Shown: positions 1-9,239, counted from the first letter of the stretch. The stretch is 64,000 nt of DNA from Solirubrobacteraceae bacterium (GCA_030447505.1 JAUJOT010000010.1:91422-155421), one strand, 5' to 3'. Numbers and translations: made by a program. The notes: generated from the sequence alone by a model not told the origin.

Positions 1-1
1 C

Positions 2-337
2 TGGCAAGGATTGATCGCCGAGCTGCTGTGAGTGGTCGGGCCGGCGGCGGCCCGCTCGCAGCGGTGGGCGCGCTACGAGAGCGTGTACCTGCACTTCTTC
101 GACTTCCCGGAGCTCGACGTGCGCGAGCATGCACTGCAACTGCGCTTCGAGGGCGTCGACGACGCGATCGACGCGCTGGCGGCCCCAGCCGGCCCGATCG
201 GCGCCGAAGAGCGAGTCCGCCAGGCGCTGTCGCGTCTGCTGGCGGCGCAGCATCAGCCGCAGGACGGGGGCCTACTGATCGAAGCCGCCCATGCGATGGT
301 GTTCGCCCGTCGCCCGTCGCCCGTCGCCCGTCGGCTA
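2..337 (+). pseudogene. Remnant A: C-terminal piece of a class I SAM-methyltransferase-like gene
   Basis: Reading from position 2 gives WQGLIAELL, then an in-frame TGA at 29-31, then the continuation VVGPAAARSQRWARYES through HAMVFARRP. The same protein is encoded at 9711-10157 (remnant B), where the stop position is an Arg codon (cga), so the TGA here looks like a single-base nonsense change. The tail layout (aromatic helix, LQLRFE strand, then GGLLIEAAHAMVFARR) resembles the C-terminal cap of UbiE-type class I methyltransferases; no SAM-binding motif is visible. The normal stop is lost because a 7-bp repeat has expanded near 304-331, so the frame runs into the opposing glycerophosphodiesterase gene. 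The left end may continue outside the window. The family call is an inference from the tail only. Confidence 0.45.
304..331. repeat. Heptamer tandem repeat, 4 x cgcccgt
   Basis: Four perfect copies of cgcccgt lie at 304-310, 311-317, 318-324 and 325-331. The homologous position in remnant B (around 10141-10156) has only two copies followed directly by the stop codon taa. The two extra units (14 bp) shift the frame, which is consistent with replication slippage. Confidence 0.8.
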
Positions 338-1075
338 GGCGGCGCGCGCGGCGGCCGCTGCGCGATCGACGGCGGCGCGCGCGATGTCTGGTGCGTCGGT
401 GATGATGGCGTCGACGCCGAGCGCGAGTAGGCGCGCGATCTCTTGTGGGCTGTTCACGGTCCAGGCGCGGATGAGGATGCCGGCGGCGTGGGCGCGCAGG
501 ACGAGGGCTGTGTCGACTGACGCGTGCCAGACGCCGATCGCGCCGGCGTATCTCGCGATCTGGCGCAAGCGGCGGCCGGTTGCGGGCGCGACGTGGTAGA
601 GCGGCGCGATCGCGAGCCACGGCGCTGCGCTGTGCAGCCTGCGTAGAGCGTTTGTGTCGAATGACTGGACGATCGCCTGCTCGGCCAGTCCGTGGCGTGC
701 GATCGCGGTGACGACGCGTTGCTCCCATCCGCGAGCCGGGTCCTTGAGCTCGACGAGCAGGCGTACGTGCTGGCCGTAGCGTTCGAGCACGGTGTCGAGC
801 GTGAGCGGTCGCAGGAGCGGGTCGAGTGCCATCAGCTCGACGCGCGTCAGTCGGCAGACACGGCGTGCGTCCAGCGCGGTTCGCAGGAGCGTTGCGTCGT
901 GTACGACGAGAAGCTCGCCATCGGCGGTCGCCCGCACGTCGAGCTCGAGCGCGTCCGCGCCTTGCTGCAGCGCGAGGTCGTAGGCGGCGAGGGTGTGTTC
1001 GGGGACGTACGCGGATGCTCCGCGGTGAGCGATCACCTGCGCGGATGCTGCAGAAGCGATCTGCATGCTGCTCAT
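335..1075 (-). CDS. Glycerophosphodiester phosphodiesterase
   Basis: A 246-residue GDPD-family TIM barrel, about the size of cytosolic UgpQ enzymes, which hydrolyse glycerophosphodiesters to glycerol 3-phosphate plus an alcohol. The N-terminal HRG motif ([12 protein letters not shown]) is followed by [17 protein letters not shown], which supplies the metal-binding Glu/Asp and the catalytic His, and by VELKDP. The C-terminal half keeps the AWTVN and DAIITD strands. No signal peptide is evident. It is divergent from phoD across about 220 bp. A decayed copy of its 5' half and upstream region lies at about 14200-14440, so this locus has been duplicated. Phosphate-limitation control is likely from the neighbourhood, but no convincing 11-bp-period PHO box is seen directly upstream. 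Confidence 0.9.
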   Translation of the reverse strand: MSSMQIASAASAQVIAHRGASAYVPEHTLAAYDLALQQGADALELDVRATADGELLVVHDATLLRTALDARRVCRLTRVELMALDPLLRPLTLDTVLERYGQHVRLLVELKDPARGWEQRVVTAIARHGLAEQAIVQSFDTNALRRLHSAAPWLAIAPLYHVAPATGRRLRQIARYAGAIGVWHASVDTALVLRAHAAGILIRAWTVNSPQEIARLLALGVDAIITDAPDIARAAVDRAAAAARAA

Positions 1076-1317
1076 GCAATCGCGGGCAGGGTCTGGCGAT
1101 GTTGCGCGGCGGTGACCTATGTGTGACTTACTTGAGACGCGGATGGCCGGTCGAGCGGGCTGACGACGCGTGGCCGTGTGCAGCGGGTGGCTGCTCGTTG
1201 AGGCAACGTGATCAGCAGAACCGTGATCAGCTGCGTGAGATCACGGGCTGGTAACGATTGGGCTGCGTGGATTGCTGATAGTGCGGCGCGGAGTCTGTGT
1301 CGACGTGGGAGGGGACC

Positions 1318-2892
1318 TTGAGTGATGTTCGTAGTCCGCTGGGTGAGCGGCTGCTCAGCCGGCGGCGGTTTCTTGGTTCGGCGGCGGCGGCGGCGCTGGC
1401 GGCGGGAGCGGCGCAGGTGCCGCTGGCGGGTGCGCGGCGCGGGCCGGCGCGGCTGGTCGGCTATCCGTTTACGCTTGGCGTGGCCGCGGGGGATCCGCTG
1501 CGCGACAGTGTTGTTCTGTGGACGCGGCTGGCGCCCGCCGCGCTGAGTGGCGGCGGGATGCCCGATCGACCGGTCGACGTGCGCTGGGAGGTTGCTCACG
1601 ACGAGGCGTTCTCGCGTGTCGCGTGCCGTGGCAGCGATGTCGCGCGGCCCGATCTCGGCCACAGTGTGCACGTCGAGCCTGAGGGCCTTGAGCCGGGGCG
1701 CGAGTACTTTTATCGCTTCATCGCGGCGGGGCAGGCGAGCCCGACCGGCCGCGTGAAGACGGCGCCGGCTGCGCCGGCGGCGCTGGCTTTTGCGTTTGCG
1801 TCCTGTCAGCAGTACGAGCACGGCTACTACACCGCCTATCGGCATATGGCGCAGGAGGATCTTGACTTCGTCGTGCACCTCGGCGATTACATCTATGAGT
1901 ACGCGACCAATGTCTATCGTGCGCCGGGCGGCAACGTGCGTGCGCACAGCGGTCCGGAGATCATCACGCTGGAGGACTATCGCAACCGCTATGCGCAGTA
2001 CAAGAGCGATCCTGACCTGCAGGCCGCTCATGCGGCGTTCGCGTGGCTGGTGACGTGGGACGATCACGAGGTCGATAACAACTGGGCCGACGAGGTTCCC
2101 GAGGACGGGCAGCCCGACGAGGCTTTCCTGCGCCGGCGCGCGAGCGCCTTTCAGGCCTTTTATGAGCACATGCCGCTGCGCCGCGGCGCGCAGCCCAGCG
2201 GCATCGACCTGCGCCTTTACCGCCGGCTTGCGTTCGGTGACCTGGCGAGCTTTAACGTCCTTGACACCCGTCAGTACCGTTCTGATCAGGCCTGCGGTGA
2301 TGGCACCGACGTGGGCTGTGAGGAGCGCCTCGACCCGGCGCGGACGCTGACCGGCGACGAGCAGGAGCGCTGGCTGTTGGAGGGGCTGGGCGCCTCGCGC
2401 GCGACCTGGAACGTGCTCGCCCAGCAGGTCTTCTTCGCCCAGCGCGACTTCAACGCAGACGACACGCAGCGCTTCAGCATGGACGCCTGGGACGGCTACA
2501 AGCCCAACCGCGACCGGATCTTGCGCTTCGTGCAGGAGCGCAACGTCGCTAACCCGATCGTGCTGACCGGCGACGTTCACAACAACTGGGCGTCTGACAT
2601 CAAGGCCGACTTCGACGATCCGGCGTCGCGGACGCTGGGGTCGGAGTTCGTCGGCACGTCGATTACCTCGGGCGGCAACGGCTCGGACTCGCCCAATCAG
2701 GCGGTGCTCGACGAGAACGCGCACATCAAGTTCAACAACGCCCAGCGCGGCTATGTGCGCTGCGCACTGGACCGCGCGACGTGGCGTACGGACTACCGCG
2801 TCGTGCCCTACGTCAAGCGCCCGGGCGCGCCGGTCCAGACGCGCGCGTCGTTCGTCGTCGAGGCCGGCGATCCCGGCCTGAAGCCGGCATGA
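1318..2892 (+). CDS. phoD: Alkaline phosphatase D, Tat-exported
   Basis: A PhoD-family metallophosphoesterase of about 524 residues. It opens with a twin-arginine signal (SRRRFLG at residues 14-20, then an Ala-rich hydrophobic core), so it is exported folded, fitting the tatA gene at 14673. A PhoD N-terminal beta domain is followed by the catalytic domain with FASCQQYEHGYY, LGDYIYEY, WDDHEVDNNW, GDVHNNW and TSITSGGNG, the Fe/Ca-binding segments of PhoD. The substrate range is expected to include phosphodiesters and monoesters. The start chosen is TTG 1318, with GGGAGGGG 4-11 bases upstream; GTG 1297 is an in-frame alternative with poorer spacing. Its stop overlaps the next gene's ATG (ATGA), so the two are translationally coupled. 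Confidence 0.93.
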   Translation: MSDVRSPLGERLLSRRRFLGSAAAAALAAGAAQVPLAGARRGPARLVGYPFTLGVAAGDPLRDSVVLWTRLAPAALSGGGMPDRPVDVRWEVAHDEAFSRVACRGSDVARPDLGHSVHVEPEGLEPGREYFYRFIAAGQASPTGRVKTAPAAPAALAFAFASCQQYEHGYYTAYRHMAQEDLDFVVHLGDYIYEYATNVYRAPGGNVRAHSGPEIITLEDYRNRYAQYKSDPDLQAAHAAFAWLVTWDDHEVDNNWADEVPEDGQPDEAFLRRRASAFQAFYEHMPLRRGAQPSGIDLRLYRRLAFGDLASFNVLDTRQYRSDQACGDGTDVGCEERLDPARTLTGDEQERWLLEGLGASRATWNVLAQQVFFAQRDFNADDTQRFSMDAWDGYKPNRDRILRFVQERNVANPIVLTGDVHNNWASDIKADFDDPASRTLGSEFVGTSITSGGNGSDSPNQAVLDENAHIKFNNAQRGYVRCALDRATWRTDYRVVPYVKRPGAPVQTRASFVVEAGDPGLKPA

Positions 2893-3935
2893 ACCGGCGC
2901 AGGCCCATGATGAAGCGCGACCTGATCCCGGTCGTCGTCGCCGGCGCGGCGGCGCTGACCGGCGCCGGCCTCGTCGGCCACGCCGCGATCGCCGAGCACG
3001 CACCAGTCGAGCGGTTTGTCTACCTCGAAGCCGAGGACCGCCTGCCGGCGCTCGAGTCGTTTGAGAGCAACCCGACCGGCACGCCGCAGCAGGCGATCGC
3101 GCGGCGCCAGAACAACTGCTGCGGCGTGCGCTGGTCAAGCAACGCCCAGGTGCTCTTCGAGAACTTCACGCCCGGCAACCGGATGACGCTGCGCTTCGAG
3201 GTGCCGCAGAGCGCGACGTATCGGATCAGCGCGGTCTTCACGCGCGCGCCCGACTTCGGCATCTACGAGTTCTCCGTCGACGGGCGCCCGATCGGCGAGC
3301 GCCACGACGGATACGCCGCGGCCGTGGAGCGCTCGCAGGCGACCGGCCTCGGATCGCTGCAGCTCGCCGCGGGGACGCACACGCTGACGCTCACCGTTGC
3401 CGACAAGAACCCCGCGTCGTCGAACTACTTCGCCGGCCTGGACTACTTCCAGCTGCGGACCCCCGGCGCCGCACGCGAACCGACGGTCAAACCGAAGCCC
3501 GCGGCGCCCGGCGCGGGGCAGACGGGCGGTTCGGCGACCCGACCCTCCGCTCCGCCGCTGACGGGCTCGCAGGCGCCCGGCTCGCCCCAGGCACGCCGCC
3601 GCCGGGCGCCGCGCCTGTCGCTGCGCGTCAATCCCGCGATCGACCGCCGGCGCCCGTACCGCTTCACGATCAGCGGCCGACTCGGCCTGCCGGCCGGCGT
3701 GCGACCCGAAAACGGCTGCCAGGGCCGCGTCGCGGTCCAGGTCAAGGCCGGCGCGATGACGATCTCCAACCGCCGCACCGCAGTCAGCTGGGCGTGCACG
3801 TTCTCACAGCGCGTCAGCTTCGCGATCCCGCGCCGGTTCGCGGGCCGCAAGCGCCTGACCGTCCTCGTCCGCTTCGGAGGCAACCGCTTCCTGCTCGCCA
3901 AGCGCGCCGCGGTCACGAGCGTGCGCGTGCGCTGA
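2889..3935 (+). CDS. Secreted beta-sandwich (CBM-like) protein coupled to phoD
   Basis: A 348-residue protein. The N-terminus has basic residues then a hydrophobic stretch (about residues 11-28, VVVAGAAALTGAGLVGHAA), a signal peptide or anchor. Residues 38-165 form a repeated-strand domain (ERFVYLEAEDRLPALESF, MTLRFEVPQSATYRISAVF, GTHTLTLTV, SSNYFAGLDYFQLR) resembling carbohydrate-binding modules of the CBM6/CBM35 type. A Pro-rich linker leads to a second Arg-rich beta domain with a Cys pair. It starts at ATG 2889 inside the phoD stop. The coupling suggests an accessory that binds surface polymer or assists PhoD. The exact family is unknown and the binding-module call is an inference from strand pattern. 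Confidence 0.7.
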   Translation: MNRRRPMMKRDLIPVVVAGAAALTGAGLVGHAAIAEHAPVERFVYLEAEDRLPALESFESNPTGTPQQAIARRQNNCCGVRWSSNAQVLFENFTPGNRMTLRFEVPQSATYRISAVFTRAPDFGIYEFSVDGRPIGERHDGYAAAVERSQATGLGSLQLAAGTHTLTLTVADKNPASSNYFAGLDYFQLRTPGAAREPTVKPKPAAPGAGQTGGSATRPSAPPLTGSQAPGSPQARRRRAPRLSLRVNPAIDRRRPYRFTISGRLGLPAGVRPENGCQGRVAVQVKAGAMTISNRRTAVSWACTFSQRVSFAIPRRFAGRKRLTVLVRFGGNRFLLAKRAAVTSVRVR

Positions 3936-4076
3936 CGCCGGAGCCGGGCGGCATCGCAAGCGGTACAGCACGCAGGAGTTCCGAGGGCGCGGACGTTGCA
4001 GTCCCGGTGACGGCAGCGTCCGCCCGCGCGGCGCCTGGTTGGTGCCGCGGCCGTAGCCGACAGCAAGGGAGAGAAG

Positions 4077-5003
4077 ATGTTGTTCTTCGCGAGATCTCGG
4101 GCGGCGTTCGTGCTGGCCGCCGCCGTCGTCAGCACGGCGTTCGCTTCGTCCATATCGACGGCTTCGGCGAGCGCCAGACAGCCCGTCGACGGCGCCGGCG
4201 CCGCGGGCCTGGAGCGGGCGCATGCCCACAATGACTACGAACATGAGCACCCGCTGTACGACGCGCTGAGCAACGGCTTCAAGAGCGTCGAGGCGGACGT
4301 CTGGTTGGCCGACGGCGAGTTGCTCGTCGCCCATGACCGCGAAGACCTGCAGAGCGGCCGTACGCTGCAGTCGCTGTATCTCGAGCCGCTGCGACAGATC
4401 GTCAGGCGCAACCGGGGCGCTGTCCATCGCGGCGATCCGGACACCTTCACGTTGCTGATCGACATCAAGTCCGATGCCGCCGCTACCTACCTGGCGCTGC
4501 ACAGGCAGCTGCGGCGCTACCAGCAGATCCTCACGAGGTTTCTGCCCAGCGGCGTCAACGAGGGCGCCGTCACCGCCATCGTCTCCGGCAACCGTCCCGC
4601 CGGGCTGATGCGCCGACAACGCGTTCGCTACACCGCCTACGACGGACGGCTCGGCGATCTCGGCGTCATCACCGACGCCGGCTTCGCTGCGCTGATCAGC
4701 GACAACTGGACGAGAAACTTCACCTGGCAGGGGATCGGCCCGATGCCCGAGGCCGAGCGCGCGAAGCTGCGAAGCATCGTGCAGACGGCGCACGCCAACG
4801 GCCAGCGCGTGCGCTTCTGGGCGACGCCCGAAGCGTCACCGCAGCGCGAGGCCGTCTGGCAGGAGCTCCTCGCCGCGCAGGTGGACTACATCAACACCGA
4901 CCACCTGCAGGAACTGCGCGACTTCCTGCTGCGCAACGACCCGCAGGCGACGCAGCCGTACGTCTCGTGGCAGTCGCGTACGCGTGGGCAACCAGTGAGC
5001 TAG
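4077..5003 (+). CDS. Secreted PI-PLC/GDPD-like phosphodiesterase
   Basis: A 308-residue protein with a clear signal peptide (about residues 1-32, SFARSR-type start then Ala/Val-rich core ending ASA). The mature part begins with AHAHNDYEHEHPLYDAL, the hallmark of the PLC-like phosphodiesterase group that includes fungal AIM6 proteins. VEADVWLADGELLVAHD supplies the metal-binding and catalytic residues, then LLIDIKSD and a final VDYINTDHLQELRDFL. It probably cleaves phosphodiesters of lipid head groups outside the cell. The ATG has an AGGGAGAGAAG ribosome site just upstream. Its position in the phosphatase cluster supports a phosphate-scavenging role; the natural substrate is unknown. Confidence 0.8.
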   Translation: MLFFARSRAAFVLAAAVVSTAFASSISTASASARQPVDGAGAAGLERAHAHNDYEHEHPLYDALSNGFKSVEADVWLADGELLVAHDREDLQSGRTLQSLYLEPLRQIVRRNRGAVHRGDPDTFTLLIDIKSDAAATYLALHRQLRRYQQILTRFLPSGVNEGAVTAIVSGNRPAGLMRRQRVRYTAYDGRLGDLGVITDAGFAALISDNWTRNFTWQGIGPMPEAERAKLRSIVQTAHANGQRVRFWATPEASPQREAVWQELLAAQVDYINTDHLQELRDFLLRNDPQATQPYVSWQSRTRGQPVS

Positions 5004-5081
5004 ACGCCGACCGCGGCAACCGCCTTCCGTGCGGCCGCTGAGCCGGCGGCGGAGGGCGCTGTCTTGGCGCCGCGACCTCGG

Positions 5082-5098
5082 GTTCAGCTCCTGTTCAG
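5082..5098 (+). promoter_or_regulatory. Candidate PHO box (two 11-bp units)
   Basis: gttcag at 5082-5087 is repeated as gttcag at 5093-5098, exactly 11 bases apart, matching the direct-repeat period of actinobacterial PhoP boxes (GTTCACC-like units). It lies about 160 bp upstream of the truncated secreted EEP gene at 5255. Confidence 0.45.
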
Positions 5099-5254
5099 AT
5101 TGACGGCATCCAGTCGGAGGTGGGAGGAAAGGCGTGATAGCACCAGCGCCGCGACGGCGCAGCAGGCTGCGTGCGGTCCGGCCCGTGGCGACCGGCGATT
5201 TCTTGTGGCAGGCGATCGGCTGGCAGGGACCGCCGTGAGCGAAAGCGAGAGGCC

Positions 5255-5445
5255 ATGCGTCACCTCCGTCGTTGCGTCCTCAAGCGGCTCGCGGTCGCGA
5301 TGCTGGCCGCGGCGTGTGCCGTCTGGCCGGCGCCGGCGTCCACGGCTGCCGCGAGCAACGCGCGTGCACCGGACCGAGCGCTGACGGTCATGAGCTACAA
5401 CGTTCATGTCGGCATCGGCGCCGACGGACGGCTCGACCTCCGAGC
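5255..5445 (+). pseudogene. 5' fragment of a secreted endonuclease/exonuclease/phosphatase-family gene
   Basis: From ATG 5255 there is a signal peptide (RRCVLKRLAVAMLAAACAVW, cleavage near ASTAAA) followed by LTVMSYNVHVGIGADGRLDL, the first strand of the EEP (exonuclease III/DNase I-like) fold with the Asn metal-site residue. Homology stops there. The frame then runs into unrelated sequence and into the opposing response-regulator gene, so the catalytic Glu, His and GDFN segments are missing. This is the 5' stump of a gene related to the intact EEP at 14931, with a PHO-box-like site upstream. It is presumed non-functional. Confidence 0.65.
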
Positions 5446-5504
5446 TGCTTCTTTCGGGGGAGAGCGTCGGTGTCGGACGACGCCGCTGAAACCCCGACTC
5501 TCGA

Positions 5505-6176
5505 TTATCGGCCGCCGCCGGGGCTCACGAGCCCGCACTCGTAGGCGAGCACGACTGCTTGGACTCGGTCGCGCAGGTCGAGCTTCGAGAGCAGGTGCGC
5601 GACGTGCGTCTTCACCGTGGTGTCGCCGACGACCAGCGTGGCCGCGATCTCTGCGTTGGACAGCCCGCGCGCCACGAGCTTGAAGACCTCGAGCTCGCGC
5701 GCTGTCAGCTCGCCGAGGCCGGGCGGCGGCTCGCGGCCGCTGGGCGCGGGGCGCGCGAACTGCTTGATGAGCCGGCTCGTGATCGACGGGGCGAGCAGCG
5801 CCTCGCCGGCGGCGACGACGCGGATCGCCGTGACGAGCTGCTCGGGCGGGCTGTCTTTGAGCAGGAAGCCGCTGGCGCCGGCAGCGAGCGCGTCGTAGAC
5901 GTACTCGTCGAGGTCGAACGTCGTGAGCATGAGCACGCGCGCGCAGCAGTCGCTCTCGCCGTCGGCGATCCGGCGCGTGGCGGCGATCCCGTCGAGCTCG
6001 GGCATCCGGATGTCCATCAGCACGACGTCGGGTCGCAGTCGCTGGGCGGCGTGGACGGCCTGCTCGCCGTTGGCGGCCTCGGCGACGACCACGATGTCGG
6101 CTTCGGCCTCGAGCACCATCCGGAAGCCGGCGCGCACGAGCGCCTGGTCGTCGACGATCAGGACGCCGATGCTCAC
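5505..6176 (-). CDS. NarL/LuxR-family response regulator
   Basis: A 223-residue two-domain regulator. The receiver domain (residues 1-120) has the acidic pair VDDQ, phospho-acceptor DVVLMDIRMP, the conserved Thr in LMLTTFD and Lys in GFLLKDSPPE. The C-terminal LuxR-type HTH reads LTARELEVFKLVARGLSNAEIA, then VKTHVAHLLSKLDLRDRVQAV. It starts at GTG 6176, overlapping the stop of the histidine-kinase gene by four bases, so the pair is one transcript. It would respond to the kinase at 6173-7444 and most likely controls the divergent ABC exporter genes at 7489-9239, a common layout for LiaRS/DesRK-like systems. Confidence 0.92.
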   Translation of the reverse strand: MSIGVLIVDDQALVRAGFRMVLEAEADIVVVAEAANGEQAVHAAQRLRPDVVLMDIRMPELDGIAATRRIADGESDCCARVLMLTTFDLDEYVYDALAAGASGFLLKDSPPEQLVTAIRVVAAGEALLAPSITSRLIKQFARPAPSGREPPPGLGELTARELEVFKLVARGLSNAEIAATLVVGDTTVKTHVAHLLSKLDLRDRVQAVVLAYECGLVSPGGGR

Positions 6177-7444
6177 GCCGCGAACGGAAGCGACGCGCGT
6201 ATGACGAAGCCGCCCTCGGGGCGCGGCGCGGCGTGCAGGTGGCCGCCGTAGAGCGCGACGCGCTCGCGCATCCCCAGCAGCCCCTGTCCGCCTTCCGCGC
6301 TCACTGGCGCCCCGTTCGGAGCCCGTCCCGCGAACCCGTCGTCTGCGATCTCGAGCTCGAGCCCATCGTCGCCATAGCGCACCGTCACGCGGGTACGCAC
6401 CGGCCCGGCGTGCTTGAGCGTGTTCGTCAGCGCTTCCTGGACGATGCGGTACGCCGACACGTCGACGCCGGAGGGGAGCGGCGCCGGCTCGCCCTCCGCT
6501 ACGAGCTCGACGGCGAGGCCGCTCGCGCGCGCCTGCTCGACGAGCGCGCCGAGGCCTCCCATCCCCGGTTGCGGCGCCAGCGGCACGTCGGCGTCCGGCC
6601 GTCGCAGAACGCCGAGCGAGCGGCGCATCTCCTCCAGCGCGGTGCGGCCGGTGCGTTCGATGGCGCCCAGCGCGTCGCGCGCACGCTCGGGGTCGAGATC
6701 GAGCATCCGTTGCGCTCCCTGGGCCTGCACGACCATGACTCCCACGCTGTGCGCGACGACGTCGTGCAGCTCGCGCGCGATGCGCGCCCGCTCCTCGCCG
6801 ACGGCCGCGCGCTCGCGCTGGAGCTGCTCGCGCTCGAGCAGCGCCAGGCGCTGCGCGCGTGCGCGGTTGCTGCGGCCCACAAGCCACGGCGTGGCGACGA
6901 TCAGGCCGGCCGAGAACAAGAAGCTCTGGGCGTCCACGTGTCCGCCGGCGATCACGGCCGTCCAGAGTCCGGCGACGCCGACGCCCGCGCCGATCAGCGC
7001 CCGCCGGTCCTCGGCATGCGCGCCGAGCGAGTAGAAAGCGACGGCGCCCGCGGCAAGCGACGCAAACGGCGGCGGCTCGCCGTCGAACAGTCCGCCGCCG
7101 AGGGCGGAGCTCAGCGTGGCGGCTGCGGCGAAGACGCATGCGACGGCGAACGGCGCGCGGCGGCGCGCGCCGAGCGGGAGCGTGAGCAGCAGCCCGCCGC
7201 CGATGTCGACGAGCAGCTCGCTGCCACCCTCGTCGTTGCGCAGCACCATCTGCGCCACGAGCGCCATCGCCAGCGCGAACGCGATCAGCGCATCGATCAC
7301 GCGGGTGTCGCGCAGGCGCCGCACGCGACCGACGGTAGCGGTCCATGCGACCGGTGTCCTCGTCCGCTGTGACGACCGGCGATCCTCCTCGCGGAGGAGG
7401 CGCCGTGCAGCAGATCGTCCGGGCGGGCCACCGACGTTCATCAC
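6173..7444 (-). CDS. Membrane histidine kinase (HisKA_3 family)
   Basis: A 423-residue sensor kinase. An N-terminal segment of about 45 polar residues is followed by four to six hydrophobic segments (residues 50-190) with hardly any extracellular loop, as in intramembrane-sensing kinases. The dimerisation helix carries the phospho-acceptor His in RIARELHDVVAHSVG. The ATPase domain has YRIVQEALTNTLKHA (N box), EIADDGFAG (G1) and GQGLLGMRERV (G2). An upstream ATG cluster at 7441-7444 is used here; an internal start near VGRVRRLRD is possible. It is the partner of the overlapping response regulator and divergent from the ABC transporter, so the intergenic region overlaps its own 5' coding part. 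Confidence 0.9.
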   Translation of the reverse strand: MMNVGGPPGRSAARRLLREEDRRSSQRTRTPVAWTATVGRVRRLRDTRVIDALIAFALAMALVAQMVLRNDEGGSELLVDIGGGLLLTLPLGARRRAPFAVACVFAAAATLSSALGGGLFDGEPPPFASLAAGAVAFYSLGAHAEDRRALIGAGVGVAGLWTAVIAGGHVDAQSFLFSAGLIVATPWLVGRSNRARAQRLALLEREQLQRERAAVGEERARIARELHDVVAHSVGVMVVQAQGAQRMLDLDPERARDALGAIERTGRTALEEMRRSLGVLRRPDADVPLAPQPGMGGLGALVEQARASGLAVELVAEGEPAPLPSGVDVSAYRIVQEALTNTLKHAGPVRTRVTVRYGDDGLELEIADDGFAGRAPNGAPVSAEGGQGLLGMRERVALYGGHLHAAPRPEGGFVIRASLPFAA

Positions 7445-7488
7445 GGTGGCCGACGACGTGCGGCCTCGCGAGCGCGATCGTCCCGGCC

Positions 7489-8454
7489 ATGACCTCCAGC
7501 ACCCTCGAAGCTGACCGCACGATCCCCATGACGCGTGCGCCCGCGGTGTCGCTGCGCGCCGTGACCAAGCGCTACGGCGAGCGCACCGCAGTCGACGACC
7601 TGACGATCGATGTGCCCTGCGGCGTCGTCGCCGGCTTCGTCGGTCCGAACGGCGCTGGCAAGACGACGACGATGGCGATGCTGCTCGGCCTCGTGCGGCC
7701 CACCGCGGGGACCGGGAGCGTCCTCGGCGAGTCGCTCGGCGATCCAGCCGCCTATCTGCAGCGAGTCGGCGCGCTGATCGAAGGCCCGGCGTTCTACCCA
7801 GGGCTGACGGCCGCGCAGAACCTCGCCGTGCTCGCGACCGCCGCCGGCCACGACCGGGCCGAGATCCCGCAGCTGCTCGACCTCGTCGGGCTCGGCGCGC
7901 GTCAGCACGACCGCTTCGGCTCGTATTCGTTCGGGATGAAGCAGCGCCTCGGCATCGCCGGTGCGCTGCTGGGCGATCCGCGACTGCTGATCCTCGACGA
8001 GCCGATCAACGGGCTCGATGCGGCGGGCGTGCACGAGATGCGTGGGCTGATCGGCAGCCTCGCAAGCGCCAGGCGCACTGTGCTGGTCTCGTCGCACGTC
8101 CTGGCCGAGCTCGAGCACGTCTGTGACTGGTTGATCGTCATCGACGGCGGCCGGCTGGCCTATCAGGGGCCCGTCGCGGAGCTGCTCGGCCGTGCGGGCA
8201 CGACGCTGGTCGTCGCTCCCGAGCATCCCGGCGACCTCAGCCTGCTGTCCGCCGTGATCGCGTCCGCGGGGCACGAGGGCCGGGCCGGCGGTGGTCACGT
8301 CGAGCTCGCCGTCGACGGCGCCGATCCACGCGCGCTCGCCGCCGACGTCAACCGCGCGGCGAGCGCCGGCGGGATCGTCCTCGCCGAGCTGCGCCTCGTC
8401 GGCAGGAGCCTCGAGGACCGCTACCTGACGATGGTCAACGGAGGCGACCGATGA
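7489..8454 (+). CDS. ABC transporter ATP-binding protein (drug/bacitracin-type exporter)
   Basis: About 321 residues. It has Walker A GPNGAGKTTT, a Q-loop region, signature SYSFGMKQRLGIAGALL (SFGMK in place of LSGGQ, normal for this subfamily), Walker B LLILDEPINGLD, and an H-loop in VLVSSHVLAELEHV. The CcmA/BcrA-type C-terminal extension follows. ATG 7489 is chosen; ATG 7528 is a possible shorter start. Its end overlaps the permease gene (ATGA at 8451-8454). It powers export by the following membrane protein, probably under control of the divergent two-component system. The substrate is unknown. Confidence 0.9.
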   Translation: MTSSTLEADRTIPMTRAPAVSLRAVTKRYGERTAVDDLTIDVPCGVVAGFVGPNGAGKTTTMAMLLGLVRPTAGTGSVLGESLGDPAAYLQRVGALIEGPAFYPGLTAAQNLAVLATAAGHDRAEIPQLLDLVGLGARQHDRFGSYSFGMKQRLGIAGALLGDPRLLILDEPINGLDAAGVHEMRGLIGSLASARRTVLVSSHVLAELEHVCDWLIVIDGGRLAYQGPVAELLGRAGTTLVVAPEHPGDLSLLSAVIASAGHEGRAGGGHVELAVDGADPRALAADVNRAASAGGIVLAELRLVGRSLEDRYLTMVNGGDR

Positions 8455-9239
8455 TCTCGATGTTCCGAGCAGAGCTGCTCAAGCTGCGCCGCCGGCGCGT
8501 CGCCATCGCCGTCGTCCTCGGTGCGCTGGCGTTCGCCGCGGTCGCCTCGATCACCGTGTTCCTGTCGGCGACTGCGGCCGGCGGGCGGCCCGCCGAGCGC
8601 GGCGCGACGGTGCAGTCGCTGAGCCAGGCCGGCGGCGCCACCGAGGCGTTCGCGATCGGCGCGTCGTTCGCCGGGATCCTCGTGATGGTGCTCTTCATCG
8701 CCAACGTCGCCGGCGAGCTGTCGCAGGGCACGTTTCGCACGCTGCTGATGCGCCAGCCGCGGCGGATGGCTCTGCTCTCCGGCAAGATCGCCGCGCTGCT
8801 CGTGTTCGCGGCGATCGTGCTGGCGCTCGCCGAGCTGCTCAGCGTCGGCGCGTCGGCGGCGCTCGCGCTCGAGCAGGGCGTCTCGACGGGCTCGTGGTTC
8901 GGACTCGACGGGCTCGGCGCGGCCGCCGGCGATTACGCGACGGCGCTGCTCGCAATCGCCGCGTGGGCATCGCTGGGCTCGGCGCTTGCGATCTTCGTGC
9001 GCTCGATCCCGATCGCATTGGCGATCGGGATCGTCTGGTCGGGCCCGTTCGAGCACCTGCTCCAGGACGCCTGGGCGAGCGCCGGCCAGTGGTTCCCGGG
9101 GCTGTTGCTCGAAGCGCTCGCTGCCGGTGGGACTCCAGACGTCTCGTTCGCGCGCGCGCTGGCGCTCGTCGCGCTCTACGTCACGCTGGCGCTGAGCGCC
9201 GCGGCTGTCGTGTTCGCCCGGCGTGACGTCACGGGGTGA
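8451..9239 (+). CDS. ABC-2 type membrane permease
   Basis: A 262-residue hydrophobic protein with about six membrane segments: VAIAVVLGALAFAAVASITV, a segment after GGATEAFAIG, ALLVFAAIVLALAELLSV, LLAIAAWASLGSALAIF, IALAIGIVWS and a final LALVALYVTLALSAAAVVF. The N-terminus is short and basic (MFRAELLKLRRRR), as in BcrB/NatB-like ABC-2 permeases. It starts inside the stop of the ATPase gene. The two proteins form an exporter whose cargo cannot be deduced. Confidence 0.88.
   Translation: MISMFRAELLKLRRRRVAIAVVLGALAFAAVASITVFLSATAAGGRPAERGATVQSLSQAGGATEAFAIGASFAGILVMVLFIANVAGELSQGTFRTLLMRQPRRMALLSGKIAALLVFAAIVLALAELLSVGASAALALEQGVSTGSWFGLDGLGAAAGDYATALLAIAAWASLGSALAIFVRSIPIALAIGIVWSGPFEHLLQDAWASAGQWFPGLLLEALAAGGTPDVSFARALALVALYVTLALSAAAVVFARRDVTG

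Noticed and set aside
1196..1256. PHO box between GDPD and phoD
   Set aside because: cgtgatcagc is repeated but at 15- and 12-bp steps; only one weak pair (atcacg/gtaacg) is 11 bp apart.
1117..3138. A long minus-strand open frame opposite phoD
   Set aside because: It is Arg/Ala-rich with no motifs, antisense to a gene with complete PhoD signatures; typical of high-GC third-position shadows.
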